A DNA stretch of 64,000 bases from positions 186,001 to 250,000 of the forward strand of contig JAGPYM010000017.1 in the NCBI GenBank assembly GCA_020736575.1. Reading direction: 5' to 3'. Shown here piece after piece: positions 45,367 through 56,840 of the stretch (its first letter is position 1; each line of letters starts with the position of its first letter). The stretch is from Thelonectria olida (taxonomy: Eukaryota; Ascomycota; Sordariomycetes; Hypocreales; Nectriaceae). The notes beneath the pieces were generated by a model, which saw nothing but the letters and a program-made list of their open reading frames with translations, was not told the origin of the DNA and did not search any database. A program made the position numbers and the translations under genes.

Positions 45367-48220
45367 TCACGACGTCGGTCCCACAGGCTTCCCCTCTTTT
45401 GTGATGAGGTCTGAGCTCGCCTCAGTCGCATCCTGTTCCTCTAGCCGAACCTTGATGTTGGCATGCTGTGCATAGACCTTGAGGCCGAGCACGCAAACGG
45501 CGTTCCAAGGCTTCTTCTTCTTTTTGCTTTTATCACAATCCTCAGATTCAGATTCAGATTCAGTATCCGAGTCAGAATCGTCATCTGAGCTTGAGGCTGA
45601 TTCGGATTCGGACGAGTCCCCGTTGGAGTCGCTGTTTAGTACTGGAACTTCCTTGGACTCTGGCTTTGGCACTTCATTATCGGCCGAGGTGTCGCTCGGT
45701 GGTGTCAGCGGGTTTGGTGAAGTCTCCTTTGAAGTCGACGCCTGAGGCTCTTGCTTCTTGTTGTCCTCGATCTTGTCAGTGGGTCCGAGACTCGACGACT
45801 CGGGCTGTAGTTTTGGCGGAAGGGTAACGGTTTCCTTTGCCTGAGATTCTGGAACCGTCTTGAATGATGCCTCAGGTGATGTTCCGGGTGTAGGCTTGGA
45901 AGACTTGACCTCGGCATTGGACTCCTTGTCGTCGGTCTTCTTGTTGTCGTTGCTCGGATCGTCCTTGTCCTTGGTTTCGCCGTCGCCTGCAGAGCCTCGA
46001 GTCATTTCTTTTCGCATGTGCAGGAGCGCTTCTTCCATCCGTCTCATTGCATCCTCGACGACATGATTTGCTTGCTTTGCTTTCTTCTTTTGCTTACGTC
46101 TCTTCTTCTTTTCTGCTTCTCGCCTCTTTTGCAGCTCCTCATCTTCATCCAACACTCCCCCCTTTGCATGAGCAAGGTCGTACTGGAGACCAACTTGCCG
46201 TAGCTTTTGTGGGTTCGTGTCTGCTGTGGCTTTGACAACCTGTTCCACTGTTGCACGGTCGGGGTCCCGATCGGCCGAGATATTTGGGATAACCTCGTAA
46301 GTACCTGCCTCAAGGCTCAGTTCGCAATTGATGGAACGTTTATCCCACTTGTGTACAGGCCGAACCTGGCAAAGGGGCGTCTCCGAATCGACTGGCTTGA
46401 GGAGGAACTGAATAGTGAAGTCATATTGACCCTTGAGGTCACTGAAGTAGCGTGAATCGAGCTGTGCCCTTGTTAGGCGTCAAAAACACGAATCATGAGA
46501 GAGGTAACCCACTTGTGACAGAACAATAACAACCATGCCTGCTTCCTTGACCTCAACGATGAACTTCTTTTTGAGGTATCCCGTCAGCCAGGATACTCTG
46601 AGGCTGGTCCACTCTTGAACCACAGTCCACCGTTGGTCAAAGAGGCGAGTTCGATAAATCCACTTGAAGTTCGAGAGGAGATCATCGTATGTCATCCAAA
46701 AGACACCATCATCGCCAAACTTGTGTCGTAGCTTCTGAATCATGTAAGGGGTCCACTCCCGAGAACCATCTGACCAGGGGCCATGCCATTCTCCAAAGCC
46801 AGCCTCGGACCTTTGGCCCCAGGGATTCCTGTGTAGACGTGGTGAGTAAATTTCTCCCGTACGAATGCGATTCGAACGATTTCCAGGCGGAACGAAGGGG
46901 GCAGAAGACCTACCTGACCTTCACCAACCTGACCCTTTTTCCTTCCTCGTCCTCCACCTCTGTGGCCTGGAGGACAGAGTAGGCATGATGAAGAATGATG
47001 CCGTTTCTCTTGCAGTCGTATGACTGCACAGAAGGAGATATTCCAAATACAAACTCGCCCTCCTCAGTGCCGGACGTTGCCATTTCTCGCCAAAGGCGCT
47101 CCTTGCGAAGGACTTTATTGCCCGCGACCACAGTGGTTACACCGCCGGTCAGGTCCTCGACTGCATTCCCAGCCCAGCCACCACTGATAGCGTTATAGTC
47201 ACCGTGGATCTTTGCAAACTACATGGTGAATTAGCACAGCACAGTTGCCTGAGTGTTGAAGAGGTGACATACCGCCTTCTCAAGCAAGGGAAGCCAAGTC
47301 TCGTTGGCATCCTCACACTTGGCGAAAAAAAGGGCTTCTGACCCCGTCTGCTTCTGCTTCTTGTGAATCCGCGCCTTCTTCCCAGTTGAGTCGTAGATGT
47401 CCGATTCGTAGCCGAAATCCCTATCCTTCAGGTACAGGTTGTCGTCAATGACAGTTGAGATCCACTCCCCGTCTCGGTTGAAGACGAAGCCGTACACGCC
47501 GCATTCCTCATCGCGTTCGACACATATCTTATTCATGAGGTCTTTCCGATGGGCGATAGTCGCTAAAGCTGCCAGCCACCAGCAGTCGCCAGTCGCTCCT
47601 TGCTTGATATCTGTGCCCGAGAAGCCATCCACGGTGAATTGTGGATTCTCGAAAATCCACGACAGACGATGGACAGATCCAGGCCTAGGTGGAGGTAGGT
47701 TGGAGAAACTCTCGATACCGGTGATGTAGCGGCCTAAGTTGTTGACGTTGATCATGAGCTTGTCATTGCCCAACACACCACTATTCTGCAATGTATCGAG
47801 CGACATCTTCACTTGCCATGGCGGGATCTTGGTGTGGTGGTTGTCATCATCATCGTCCTGCTCCCAAGACCTGAGTAGACCGTGGAGGCAATTATCCGTC
47901 GCATAGAGGTAGTCAATTTCGATATCGAAATCTGGGTCGCTGAATTTGGAATTCGTCCGCTCACACTCGGCGACCACGGCACGAACTCGAGCACGACATT
48001 CGGCACGAGCCTCTTCGTAGCTAGAGGCGGCGTTTCGGGCTCGAGATTGCGATACACCCGTGTTAGGGAGTAGTGATTTGTATAGGCTACGAGGAAAGAT
48101 GGAGGTGACTTTGCCAGGTGACTTGGCATGGTACTTGGACCAAAATTTGGAAACCAAGGCCTGAGGGGTAGGGGGAGGTTTAGCCTTTGGCTTTGGAAAA
48201 GAAAACGTAGAGGGATCCAT
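45367..48220 (-). CDS. Calpain-like cysteine protease (family C2)
   Basis: Probable intracellular calpain-type protease. Exons 48220-47273, 47218-46914, 46828-46513 and 46461-45367 give 887 residues. Introns are 53, 85 and 51 bases; all joins restore family sequence (LLEKA/FAKIHGDY, LVKVR/NPWGQRSE, VIVLSQ/LDSRYFSD). The catalytic triad is visible: C213 in GATGDCWWLA, H394 in LHHAYSVL and N419 in RNPWG. A C2-like or beta-sandwich region follows the protease core. The last 290 residues have a long basic coiled stretch (EKKKRRKQKKKAKQAN), an acidic Ser/Asp/Glu-rich stretch (SESESASSSDDDSDSDTESE) and a short hydrophobic end (NAVCVLGLKVYAQHANIKV). No calcium-binding EF-hand is evident. Start taken at MDPSTFSFPKPK; an in-frame ATG 99 bases upstream would add 33 residues. 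Confidence 0.88.
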
Positions 48221-50187
48221 GATTGTGGTGGTTGAAATATGGAGAGCAATGGAACAAGGAAGGAAACCTCGTAAGCGAGGCTGGACATATCTGACGCCTA
48301 TATAGTTTGTCGACAACACCTGGACTGACCAAATATGCTCTCAAACACCTTGGGTCCCGAGACCTACCTACCCGTAGTCCGGATGACAGGGAGGCCATCG
48401 GGCGAACGAGAATGCGTTCCACGGCAGCAGAGTCAACAGAGGCCAACGCCAAGTGAATCGCCGCTTTAACTGGTCGGGTGCAAGCAGCATGTGCGGGTCA
48501 ACAAGTGAGGCTGTGGAATCTGGTGATGCACGCCATCGAGTGAGAAGGAATCAAGCCACGGCAACTGCATGAAACTGGAGCATGTGACGTAGGGCTGAGG
48601 GAGTAGGAATGCATGAGGTTGAAGATGGTTAGGAACGCGAGACCAAGATGGACTCTTTGTGCTGACAATGTTCCGAATAACACGACAGGCGGAAGTGGTC
48701 GGGATGGGATGGAGCCTTGAGTGGCGCCGTAACCTAAGGTAGGTAGTTATTTCGAAGCTATTCGTCGCAAATGAAGACGGCGAGCAGGTGTCGTCTAACC
48801 ACCTAGGCATCCGTCGCTAAAGCGGCGGGTCATCCGCGTAGACATAGAGGTTACATCTCAAGGGCGTGCCACTTGAGAAGCTGAGGCTAGATGCAGTGAG
48901 TGGTTGAAGACTGGCCAAAGGGAGCAATCAACTGCTCCAGATGGGACTTTGTTGGTTGATCGCATGACAGTGTGTCGCACCTTTGAGGATGCGTGAAAGA
49001 AGCAGAGTCAGCAGAAGTGTCGCCACGTCAGCACGTTGAGGCGCTGCTGATTTGCTCTACCCCGCAAAGAGCCTCATGCTGAGAGGTTGAGGGCATCAAG
49101 GCTGGAGAATGAGGCCCGGGCAGACATGGGCGTAGGCAGGCGCAGGCTGCAAGGCGAACACGACCCAAGCAGCATATTGTCATGATTCCGGGTGGTTCGC
49201 AATTGTGAGGAGGCCTTCCTCGGATTCGCGCGGGAGAGTGGTGGGTTTATTATGATGGAGTCGGCAAGGTTGAGCAACGATTCTATCGTCTTGGTTGAAA
49301 ACTTCAAGATTCGAAAGTGGCACCCTGCCGCAATGTGCAAGCCCTACAAGCCAGCATCTGGGGAAGGAACCAGACAGCCTTAAGAGGCAAGAAAGGGAAT
49401 TTGATCAAGTACCTAGGTACGTAAACCGATGGGAATTGTCTTATTTTCTTCTTGTATACATATAGAATTGTTTCTGGAGAGTGTTACTCTTGTGCAAACG
49501 GAACCACCTGAATTATCAAGTGAAAATAAACAGAGCTACGGATTGCTGCCTTGTTACTTGGCTCATGACTGCCAGAGCGGACCCATGATGGCCGGATAAA
49601 CATTTCGTTCCAGTCCCAGGGCGAGTCAACCCTAATAATAGTTCCCATTATTATTATTTCCTGGAGATCAGTCGGGCCTTCGGGATGATCGAGAAGCACA
49701 AAGCATGGGATCGGCTGGAAGAAACATCAACCACGCACGCAATAAGCGAATGACCGGAGCACGAGGCGAGCACAGCAGTGACAGCAAAATAGTAACACCA
49801 GGTGGGCAAACACAAATGTCTCGCCAGTGGCTGTTTCTGCTCAATTACCCCGCCATTTTTCGACTTGCCGTGTCAATTTGGTTCTAGCACCCCATTTACC
49901 ACACTAACCAACCAGTTCATCCCTTCATCCATTCCATCATGGGTCCCTCGAAGCTGTAGGAACCCTCGGTACCGGCACGCATGGTTCCATCCGTTCCGTC
50001 CTGATCTACACAACCGCTACTCTATCTTCACCCAACTCGACCCGACAACCCCTCTCTCCCGATAAACTCTTACTTTGACCATCGCCCCGACTCCATGTGT
50101 CCTTGACCCCCCCAAACAGCCTGCGCCACTGGCTCTACTCCCCTCTGGCTTGCATCTACCCAAGCCATCAAGCGCTCGTGATTCATC
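48221..50187. promoter_or_regulatory. Shared intergenic region between divergent calpain-like and RING/TRAF genes
   Basis: A 2 kb spacer. A TATA-like TATATA at 48299-48304 lies about 80 bases before the calpain-like start codon. A perfect 12-base palindrome GTACCTAGGTAC lies at 49409-49420. Plus-strand sequence from about 49850 is pyrimidine-rich, as expected for the RING/TRAF leader. No further gene is seen. Confidence 0.45.
49409..49420. repeat. Perfect palindrome GTACCTAGGTAC
   Basis: A twelve-base perfect inverted repeat in intergenic DNA. Related short forms (ACCTAGGT, AGGTACCT) appear in other spacers of this window. Confidence 0.8.
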
Positions 50188-51810
50188 ATGCCGCAAACGC
50201 CGACCGACCTCCTCACGACGGAAGAGAGGGATCAACCACCGCTTCGTGGCACTTTGCCACTTGCACATTCTCGTTCCCGACCCCCAACCCTTCTCCCAGG
50301 AGACGAATCTGGATCCTATCTAGGAATATACGAATCAAGCGACGATGAGCCTCACATTACACCTAGCTCGATGCGACGCATTGCGCGCCGGAGCCTCCGC
50401 CGCACGTCCCAAACCCCCGATCTTATCACTAGTCTTATGCGTACACAATCTCCCGATACCCTCCATGACGGCGCGCAAGCAGTTCAACAACCGCGACAAC
50501 TGTCTCTTGAAAGCCCGAACATGGATACTTCCCACGCTCCGAGAGTCGCCATCTCCAATGTCACGTCCGATCGCCGTTCCGGACCTTTGCTCCCACCACA
50601 CCTTTCGTCTCTAGATATTCCGAAGCGATATGGCGGCGATTGCATCTTCGACATGTACTCTTTGACCTACGTGAACGATCCAGATGTCAACCTGCTCTGT
50701 CCTATCTGCCACGATCCTCTCGTGGATCCTGTTACTACTCCATGTGACCATACTTTTTGTTACCGCTGTTTGCGCCAGAGCATCCATTCAAGCCCGTCCG
50801 GCACCGCCTGCCCCATCGATCGCGAACCCTTGGTGTGGCCAAACTGCTTCAGCGCTGCGCGGTTGGTGCGCACGCAGCTTAACAACCTGATGGTGAAGTG
50901 TCCATATCATGGACGAGGGTGTAAGGAGGAGATACGACGCGAGGTGGTGGAGACACATGCAACCACCGAGTGTCGGTTCAGAGACTTTACCTGCCCTGGG
51001 GCCGACTGCGACGAAAGGTTGCGCTCAAAGCCAACTGATGATGATTGCCCTCATGCTGTCCAGATTGACTGCGCTCGGTGCCATGCTAGGATCAAAGGCC
51101 TCGACAAAGAAGTCCATATGCTGTCCTGTCCGCGGAGTCGGACTCGATGTGAAGCTTGCTGGAAACTGGTTCGTCGGAATGAGATGGGCATTCATTCACA
51201 ACAGGACTGCGACGGGACTGTCATTGCGTGTCCGTACCAAGAACTCGGATGTCCAGTCCGCTCAATGCGTGGGATGATGGATTCGCACGTCAACCTTGCC
51301 TGCGCATTTCACCCCGACACGCCCTCTGGCACGATTATTCGGACCCAACGAGAGTTGATCCAGTCATATTCTGATCTAGGGGTCCAGATTCACCAGCTGA
51401 ATGCCCGGCAGGACGAGACACAGAGACGGATCAGTGAGGTTTTGGCGACGGTAAATCGTCGCAGAGGGACTGATTCGGCAGGGGGAGATAGCCGCACAAT
51501 GCAGGACCTGGACGCTGGCTTTGAAGAGGTTCATCAGAATCTGACACACCTGGAAGCACGACAAAGCATGTGGACCATGAACCAAATCATGCCGATTCGA
51601 GAAGAGGTCACAGAGCTACGAAATAATATTAACATGATCAGGATGCACGTGAACTGGCTGCTCAATCGGAGCCGTTCAGAGGGACGGATCCGAGCGGCAA
51701 ACAGTTCAGGGTCATCGACCATGCGACGTGAGGGTTCTGTAGATTCAGTCCCTCTACCCCCTGACCGTCGGCGGTCAAGCAGCCAGGAGACGGACCTTCC
51801 ACGTCTGTGA
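50188..51810 (+). CDS. RING and TRAF-type zinc-finger protein, probable E3 ubiquitin ligase
   Basis: Intronless 540-residue protein, probably a ubiquitin ligase. Residues 1-165 are Ser/Pro/Arg-rich. The RING at 171-211 uses C171, C174, C186, H188, C191, C194, C208 and D211 (CPICHDPLVDPVTTPCDHTF, then CPID); the Asp at the last position is usual in TRAF-like RINGs. From about 230 to 345 there are Cys/His pairs of TRAF-type zinc fingers (VKCPYHGRGCKEEI, FTCPGADCDERL, IACPYQELGCPVR). Residues about 380-475 are predicted coiled coil by their heptad pattern and may drive oligomerisation. There is no C-terminal MATH domain, so it is not a classical TRAF. The basic, serine-rich end (PPDRRRSSSQE) may be phosphorylated. 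The biological target is unknown. Confidence 0.85.
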   Translation: MPQTPTDLLTTEERDQPPLRGTLPLAHSRSRPPTLLPGDESGSYLGIYESSDDEPHITPSSMRRIARRSLRRTSQTPDLITSLMRTQSPDTLHDGAQAVQQPRQLSLESPNMDTSHAPRVAISNVTSDRRSGPLLPPHLSSLDIPKRYGGDCIFDMYSLTYVNDPDVNLLCPICHDPLVDPVTTPCDHTFCYRCLRQSIHSSPSGTACPIDREPLVWPNCFSAARLVRTQLNNLMVKCPYHGRGCKEEIRREVVETHATTECRFRDFTCPGADCDERLRSKPTDDDCPHAVQIDCARCHARIKGLDKEVHMLSCPRSRTRCEACWKLVRRNEMGIHSQQDCDGTVIACPYQELGCPVRSMRGMMDSHVNLACAFHPDTPSGTIIRTQRELIQSYSDLGVQIHQLNARQDETQRRISEVLATVNRRRGTDSAGGDSRTMQDLDAGFEEVHQNLTHLEARQSMWTMNQIMPIREEVTELRNNINMIRMHVNWLLNRSRSEGRIRAANSSGSSTMRREGSVDSVPLPPDRRRSSSQETDLPRL

Positions 51811-52742
51811 GGCAGAGGGATTGGTGTTTGGGTGTTATCTGTTTAACAAGCTAGGTACGAAGAATAGGCGTGGTATGTGTCTTGTGATGAAGTCATTTGG
51901 CGTTTGGTCGGCTGGCGGGAAATGCCCTCACGATAGAGAGGCCAGGAAAATAAAGAGCCCGGTATAAAGGTTTAGCAAGGGAACGTGATTGTCTACCAAT
52001 TGTTTCGAACCGCATGCATGCATTGTCTTTGCAGCCGAATGTCTCCATACCAATGGATGTCGAGTTTACTACTATAATAGTTCAAAAGTACAGCACCGCC
52101 CTATGCATAGTATTTAAGTGCGAGGTCAGGGGCGATAGTGCTGGACTCTTGGCTTATCACTTTACGTGGAAATCCGAGCATCCGCAGGCTTTGGATCTCC
52201 GTGGCGGACTTTGTCTTTATTTTGAAGAGCGCTTGGGAAGGCTTGCTTGCGGAGTTTGCCTGGACACCGTGAATTCCGTGCTGTCACCTTTTTGACCCAG
52301 TTCTGTCATCTGAACATTTGAGAAACCCATCGCCTTCTATTTCGTTCCATTTCTTCATCCCAGTCGTTCAAGGCAGAATTACACACCCTTCACTTAGTCT
52401 TGAACAACTGCAACACTTCCACCAAGAGAACAGCTCCGGCTCCAGGCTGCAGCGCCACAGACAAGGGCTGTCCGCTGAACCGTAGCAGCCTCACCGCCCC
52501 GCGTCGCCCCAGCCTCAGGGATCCAACCCCACCTCACTACCTCATCCCACAAGCCATCCACCCAAAGTCCCACGCTACCACCTTAGCAACTGAGCTCGAC
52601 CTGAGGCTCAGCCATTAGTTATCCTGACCATCCGGCATTCGACGCCAGCCTTGCCATCTCCATCCCCTCGTTTGCACTTCTCCACGCCAGCTTCGTTTTA
52701 CCATCCACACTTCTATCGGCTTTCTTCGAATACACGACCGGA
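51811..52742 (+). promoter_or_regulatory. Intergenic region upstream of ufd2
   Basis: A 0.9 kb spacer with the 3' end of the RING/TRAF gene and the ufd2 promoter. From about 52430 to 52740 it is C-rich and pyrimidine-rich, as expected of a leader. A 93-codon open frame at 52014-52295 shows no family features. Confidence 0.45.
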
Positions 52743-55700
52743 ATGGACAACAACGAGCAGCCTTCCTGGACTGGAGGCGATGCCCCAGACAAGGAGAAGA
52801 TGGAGCAGGCAAGTCGGCCTCTTTGCGCCGTTCGGAGCCCATTCGCGATTACTAACAAGACCGTCATCCAGATCCGGGCGAGACGTCTCGCTAAGCTCGG
52901 AACATCAACGCCAGCATCATCCAAGTCCGAAGAGAATAAGCCGACCGAACCTGAGTCCTCGACCCCCTCCCGAGCGCCCACGCCTAAGACGCAGGCCGTT
53001 CCTGCCGCCGACTCATCGCGGCCCAAGATCAACATCACTTCAGCTGCGAGCTCTAGCTCGAGTTCCAACCCCTTCACCAAGCTTGGTGTCAAGGAAAGTA
53101 GCAGCAAATCCGAGCCCTCGAGCTCAACAGGTAGCTTTCGTTCCTCTCGCAAGAGGCTGGCTTCGGAGATTGACGATGGCGTATCAGCGGACCGACCCCC
53201 CCAGCGCACGACCAATAACATCCGACCCGAGTCTGATGAAGACTATGCCAATCGAGTTCTGTCTCACATATTTCACATCACCGTGAACCCTCATGTCATG
53301 ACAGACGGCCATAGCCACCGCTTGACCTTCGTTGCGAATCTAAACGAGGAGCTCAACGAATCTGACGAGCTCTTGAAGCTATCCGTGGCCAACCTGGACC
53401 AGGCCATCATGGAGGCTCTCAATTTATGGCCCGAAGACAAGCCCCTCATGCAATATCTCTTGCCCTGCTGGAAACGAGCTGTCAAAGCAGCTGCAGTGGC
53501 CAAGACGACTGAGGGCGCGAGACACGAGGTGCATGAGGAGGCGAAGCGATTGGCCATGAGCAGCTGCCTCTTCTCCCTTACAATGCCGGATCTCTATGGG
53601 TGCGTATACTCGTGAGTTTATTAAATATCCTCTAACACTTCTCTAGTCGCGAGCCTAACCCCAAGCATGACACCATTGTGCCATATCTCCTCAAGGGAGT
53701 GCAAACTGACGAGGGCTTGTGCTTCGACTTCATCCGGGAAGCTATCAAGAGGTTTGATGAAGACGAAGCAATTCCTGGCATTTTCAATAATGCAATGGTG
53801 CAGATTAGCACTGAGCTGGGTAAAATGTCCATGGACGATGACTACAAGCCCTACATCCAGGTATACGAAGCTCGACCCCACTAAGCTATGGGTGAGATCT
53901 GACGTACCCTTGCAGGCACTTTTGACTTACACGCGTTTCCCTCCTCTCATTGTCAATCTCTCGAAACATGCTTCTTTCAACATGGCTCAGTCTGCCCCTG
54001 GTATTGAGAAGCATACTGTTCTCGGACCCTTCTTCCGCATCTCTCCACTACAATCCGAAGTCATCAAGAGTTACTTTCCTGGTCCCCGCACTTTGGACAA
54101 GGCCAGAATTCGCAATGCCCAGGATGCGTTACGCATGGTGATCCGAACTCATCAGGATGACCTGTTTGCCATCACTAATGCTTTCATCCGGGCTGGCCCA
54201 GATACGCGAAACCGAACTCTGAATTGGTTTGCCTACATCATGAACACGAACCACAAGCGGAGAGCTCTCCAGGTTGACCCAAGGGAAGTCGCCTCGAACG
54301 GCTTCATGATCAATGTGACTGCAATTCTCGACAGGTTCTGCGAACCCTTCATGGATAACGATTTTAGCAAGATTGAGAAGATCGACGATAACTATTTCCA
54401 GAAAAACCCCCGCGTCGACATCAAGGATGAGACGAAGCTGAATGCCGACCAATCCTACTCGGACGAATTCTACTCCAAGACATTGCCTGGCGAGCCAAAC
54501 TTCATCTCAGAAGCCTTCTTCTTGACTCTCGCTGCCCACCACTACGGAAGCGAGGCTTGTAACTCGCAGCTCAAGAACATCGACCGCGACATCAAGTACT
54601 TGGAAAAGCACTTGAAGGCCATGGAGGCAGAACGGCCCAAGGTGGCCAATGTCCCCCACCAGCTGCGTCTCTTGGAGGAAACCCTCAAGCGACATACCAA
54701 TGTTCTGGAAAAGACAATTGGAATGAAGTATGCCATTGAAGGTGTTCTCCTAGATGAGCGTATGCAGAGCACATCGTTGAGGTTCATGCGATATGTTGCT
54801 GTCTGGCTGCTTCGCTTGGTCACCCGGTCGAAGTATAAGCCCGGCCTTGAGTCTAAGGAAATCAAGTATGTGACATTCCTCACTACCGGATGTGCATTAA
54901 CTAATAATACTAGGCTGCCTTTACCCGAAGAGAAGCTGGACATCTTTTCTTGTCTACCAGAATACTGTCTTCAGAACATTGTTGACAACTTCAAGTTCAT
55001 CTTCAGGTTAGTTCGTCTGGACATTTGTTCATAAGATTGCTAACAACGAAGCAGATTCCTGGCAAATATTCTTCCTAGTGCAGTAGGTGATGAGATGATC
55101 GCTCTCTGCATCACATTCCTCCGCTCAACCGAGTACATCAAGAACCCCTATCTGAAATCGTCATTGGTGTCACTACTCTTCTCGGCAACGTGGCCCTTTA
55201 TGCACCTCAAGCGCGGTGTGCTCGGCGACCAACTCATCACATCCAAGTTTGCCAACGATCACCTGCTTCGCGCTCTGATGAAGTTCTACATTGAGTGCGA
55301 GTCGACTGGTGCCGACTCTGCCTTCTATGACAAGTTTAACATTCGATACGAAATCTTCCAGGTTATCAAGTGTGTTTGGGTTAATGACCACTATAAGAGA
55401 CAGCTGACCCAAGAGAGCAAGTAAGTATTTCGCTGTGCCAGTCCGTTGGGAATGCAATCTAATATTTTTAAGGGTGAACAAGCAGTTTTTTGTCCAGTTC
55501 GTCAACATGTTGTTGAACGATGCTACCTATGTGCTGGACGAAGCACTCACCAAATTCCCCAAGATTCGGGCGCTTGAGAGACAACTGGAGGACCAGTCTC
55601 TCTCTGCTGATGATCGCCAAAAGAAGGAAGAGGAGCATCAAACATTGGCTAATCAAGCCACTTCGTTCATGCAGCTCGCCAACGAGACGCTCGAGATGAT

Positions 55701-56364
55701 GAAGCTGTTTACTGAGGCCATGGGCGAGGCGTTCACAATGCCTGAAATTGTCTCCCGTCTTGCCAGCATGCTGAACTACAACCTCGAGACCCTCGCTGGT
55801 AAAAAGGCCGGGGCCGAGCTCGCTGTTGCTAACAAGGACAAGTATCATTTCCGCCCTATCCAGCTCATTTCCGACATTGTCGACATCTACCTCAACCTCG
55901 GTAGCTCTACTGTCTTCATTGAAGCTGTTGCCGCTGATGGCCGTTCCTATAAACCCGAGGTTCTCGACCGCGTCTCACAAATCCTAGTCAAGAAGCATCA
56001 GAAGGATGTTGCAGATATCGCTCGCTGGGACAAGCTCAAGGCCAAGTTCGTCGATGCCAAGCTGGTGATCGACCAGGCTGAGCTGGATCTCGGCGAGATT
56101 CCAACTGAGTTTGAGGACCCCATCATGGGTGACCTGATGAAGGACCCTGTCCTCTTGCCCAGCAGACACATCGTCGATCGTTCCACCATCGTCCAGCACC
56201 TTCTTTCCGACCCCAAAGATCCCTTCACTCGACAGCCTATGACTATCGATGATGCAATCCCGCAGACAGAGCTGAAGGAGAAGATTGGCAAGTGGCGCGA
56301 AGAGCGTGTCCAGGCTGCGAAGGCCAAGCTCAAGGGGGATGCTATGGACACTAGTGAGGACTAA
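52743..56364 (+). CDS. UFD2: Ubiquitin conjugation factor E4 (Ufd2)
   Basis: Ufd2 is a U-box ubiquitin chain-elongation factor working with Cdc48 to deliver substrates to the proteasome. Seven exons: 52743-52808, 52872-53599, 53647-53860, 53916-54865, 54914-55006, 55055-55420 and 55473-56364, giving 1102 residues. The first intron has a GC-AG boundary (GCAAGT, branch-like ACTAAC at 52850, CATCCAG); removing it joins MEQ to IRARRLAKLG, resembling the start of the human E4 protein UBE4B. The other introns are 47-55 bases, GT-AG, and all joins keep frame. The large E4 core spans about 265-1010 (GREPNPKHDTIVPYLLKG, GPFFRISPLQSEVIKSYFPG). The U-box is at about 1019-1086 (FEDPIMGDLMKDPVLLPSRH, then DPFTRQPMTIDDAIP). 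Residues 30-160 are low complexity. Convergent with adenine deaminase. Confidence 0.93.
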
Positions 56365-56840
56365 GGACTTCGGTATGGGTAATCGATTGTTGGCATCGGC
56401 GACGTCATGGGCATATTTAGAGGAATGTGCTAGTGCATGTGGTTAAGACGGAGCGGTGTGATGTATTGTCTTGGCTTTTTTTTTTCTGTGCGAGATCACT
56501 TTGACTTGTTACGAGTTGGTTGAGAGACTTGGAGGGAAGCGTCTAAATGCTACAGCAAGGAAGGGTCACGAAGAGTACGAAACGAGTGGTTCCGGTCCAG
56601 GGAGATAAAAGGGGCTTTATGGACTAATACCACGACTCATGACAGGTTATCTTACGCTACCAACACTTTATGACCATATCTCTCTACCCTCTGTCCGTTT
56701 CAACTCGGGGTATATCCTCCATCATATATCCTTCATCAATCGTGACAAGTTCCTTGCTCCCAGCTCAACCTTTATCCCCAGTCAAGATCACTCATTAGGT
56801 AGTTCCGTACTCAGCCCCCCCCCCCGCAACAATATCCTCC
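56365..56840. other. Intergenic region between convergent ufd2 and aah1
   Basis: A 476-base spacer holding the 3' ends of both genes, with an 11-base C run at 56815-56825 just beyond the aah1 stop codon. No gene is seen. Confidence 0.5.
56815..56825. repeat. 11-base poly-C run
   Basis: Eleven C in a row, 16 bases beyond the aah1 stop codon in the probable 3' untranslated region. Confidence 0.85.

Noticed and set aside
53612..53646. Stronger-looking GTGAGT donor for the second ufd2 intron
   Set aside because: It would leave an intron of only about 35 bases; the GTGCGT donor at 53600 gives 47 bases and the family-like join DLYGREPNP.
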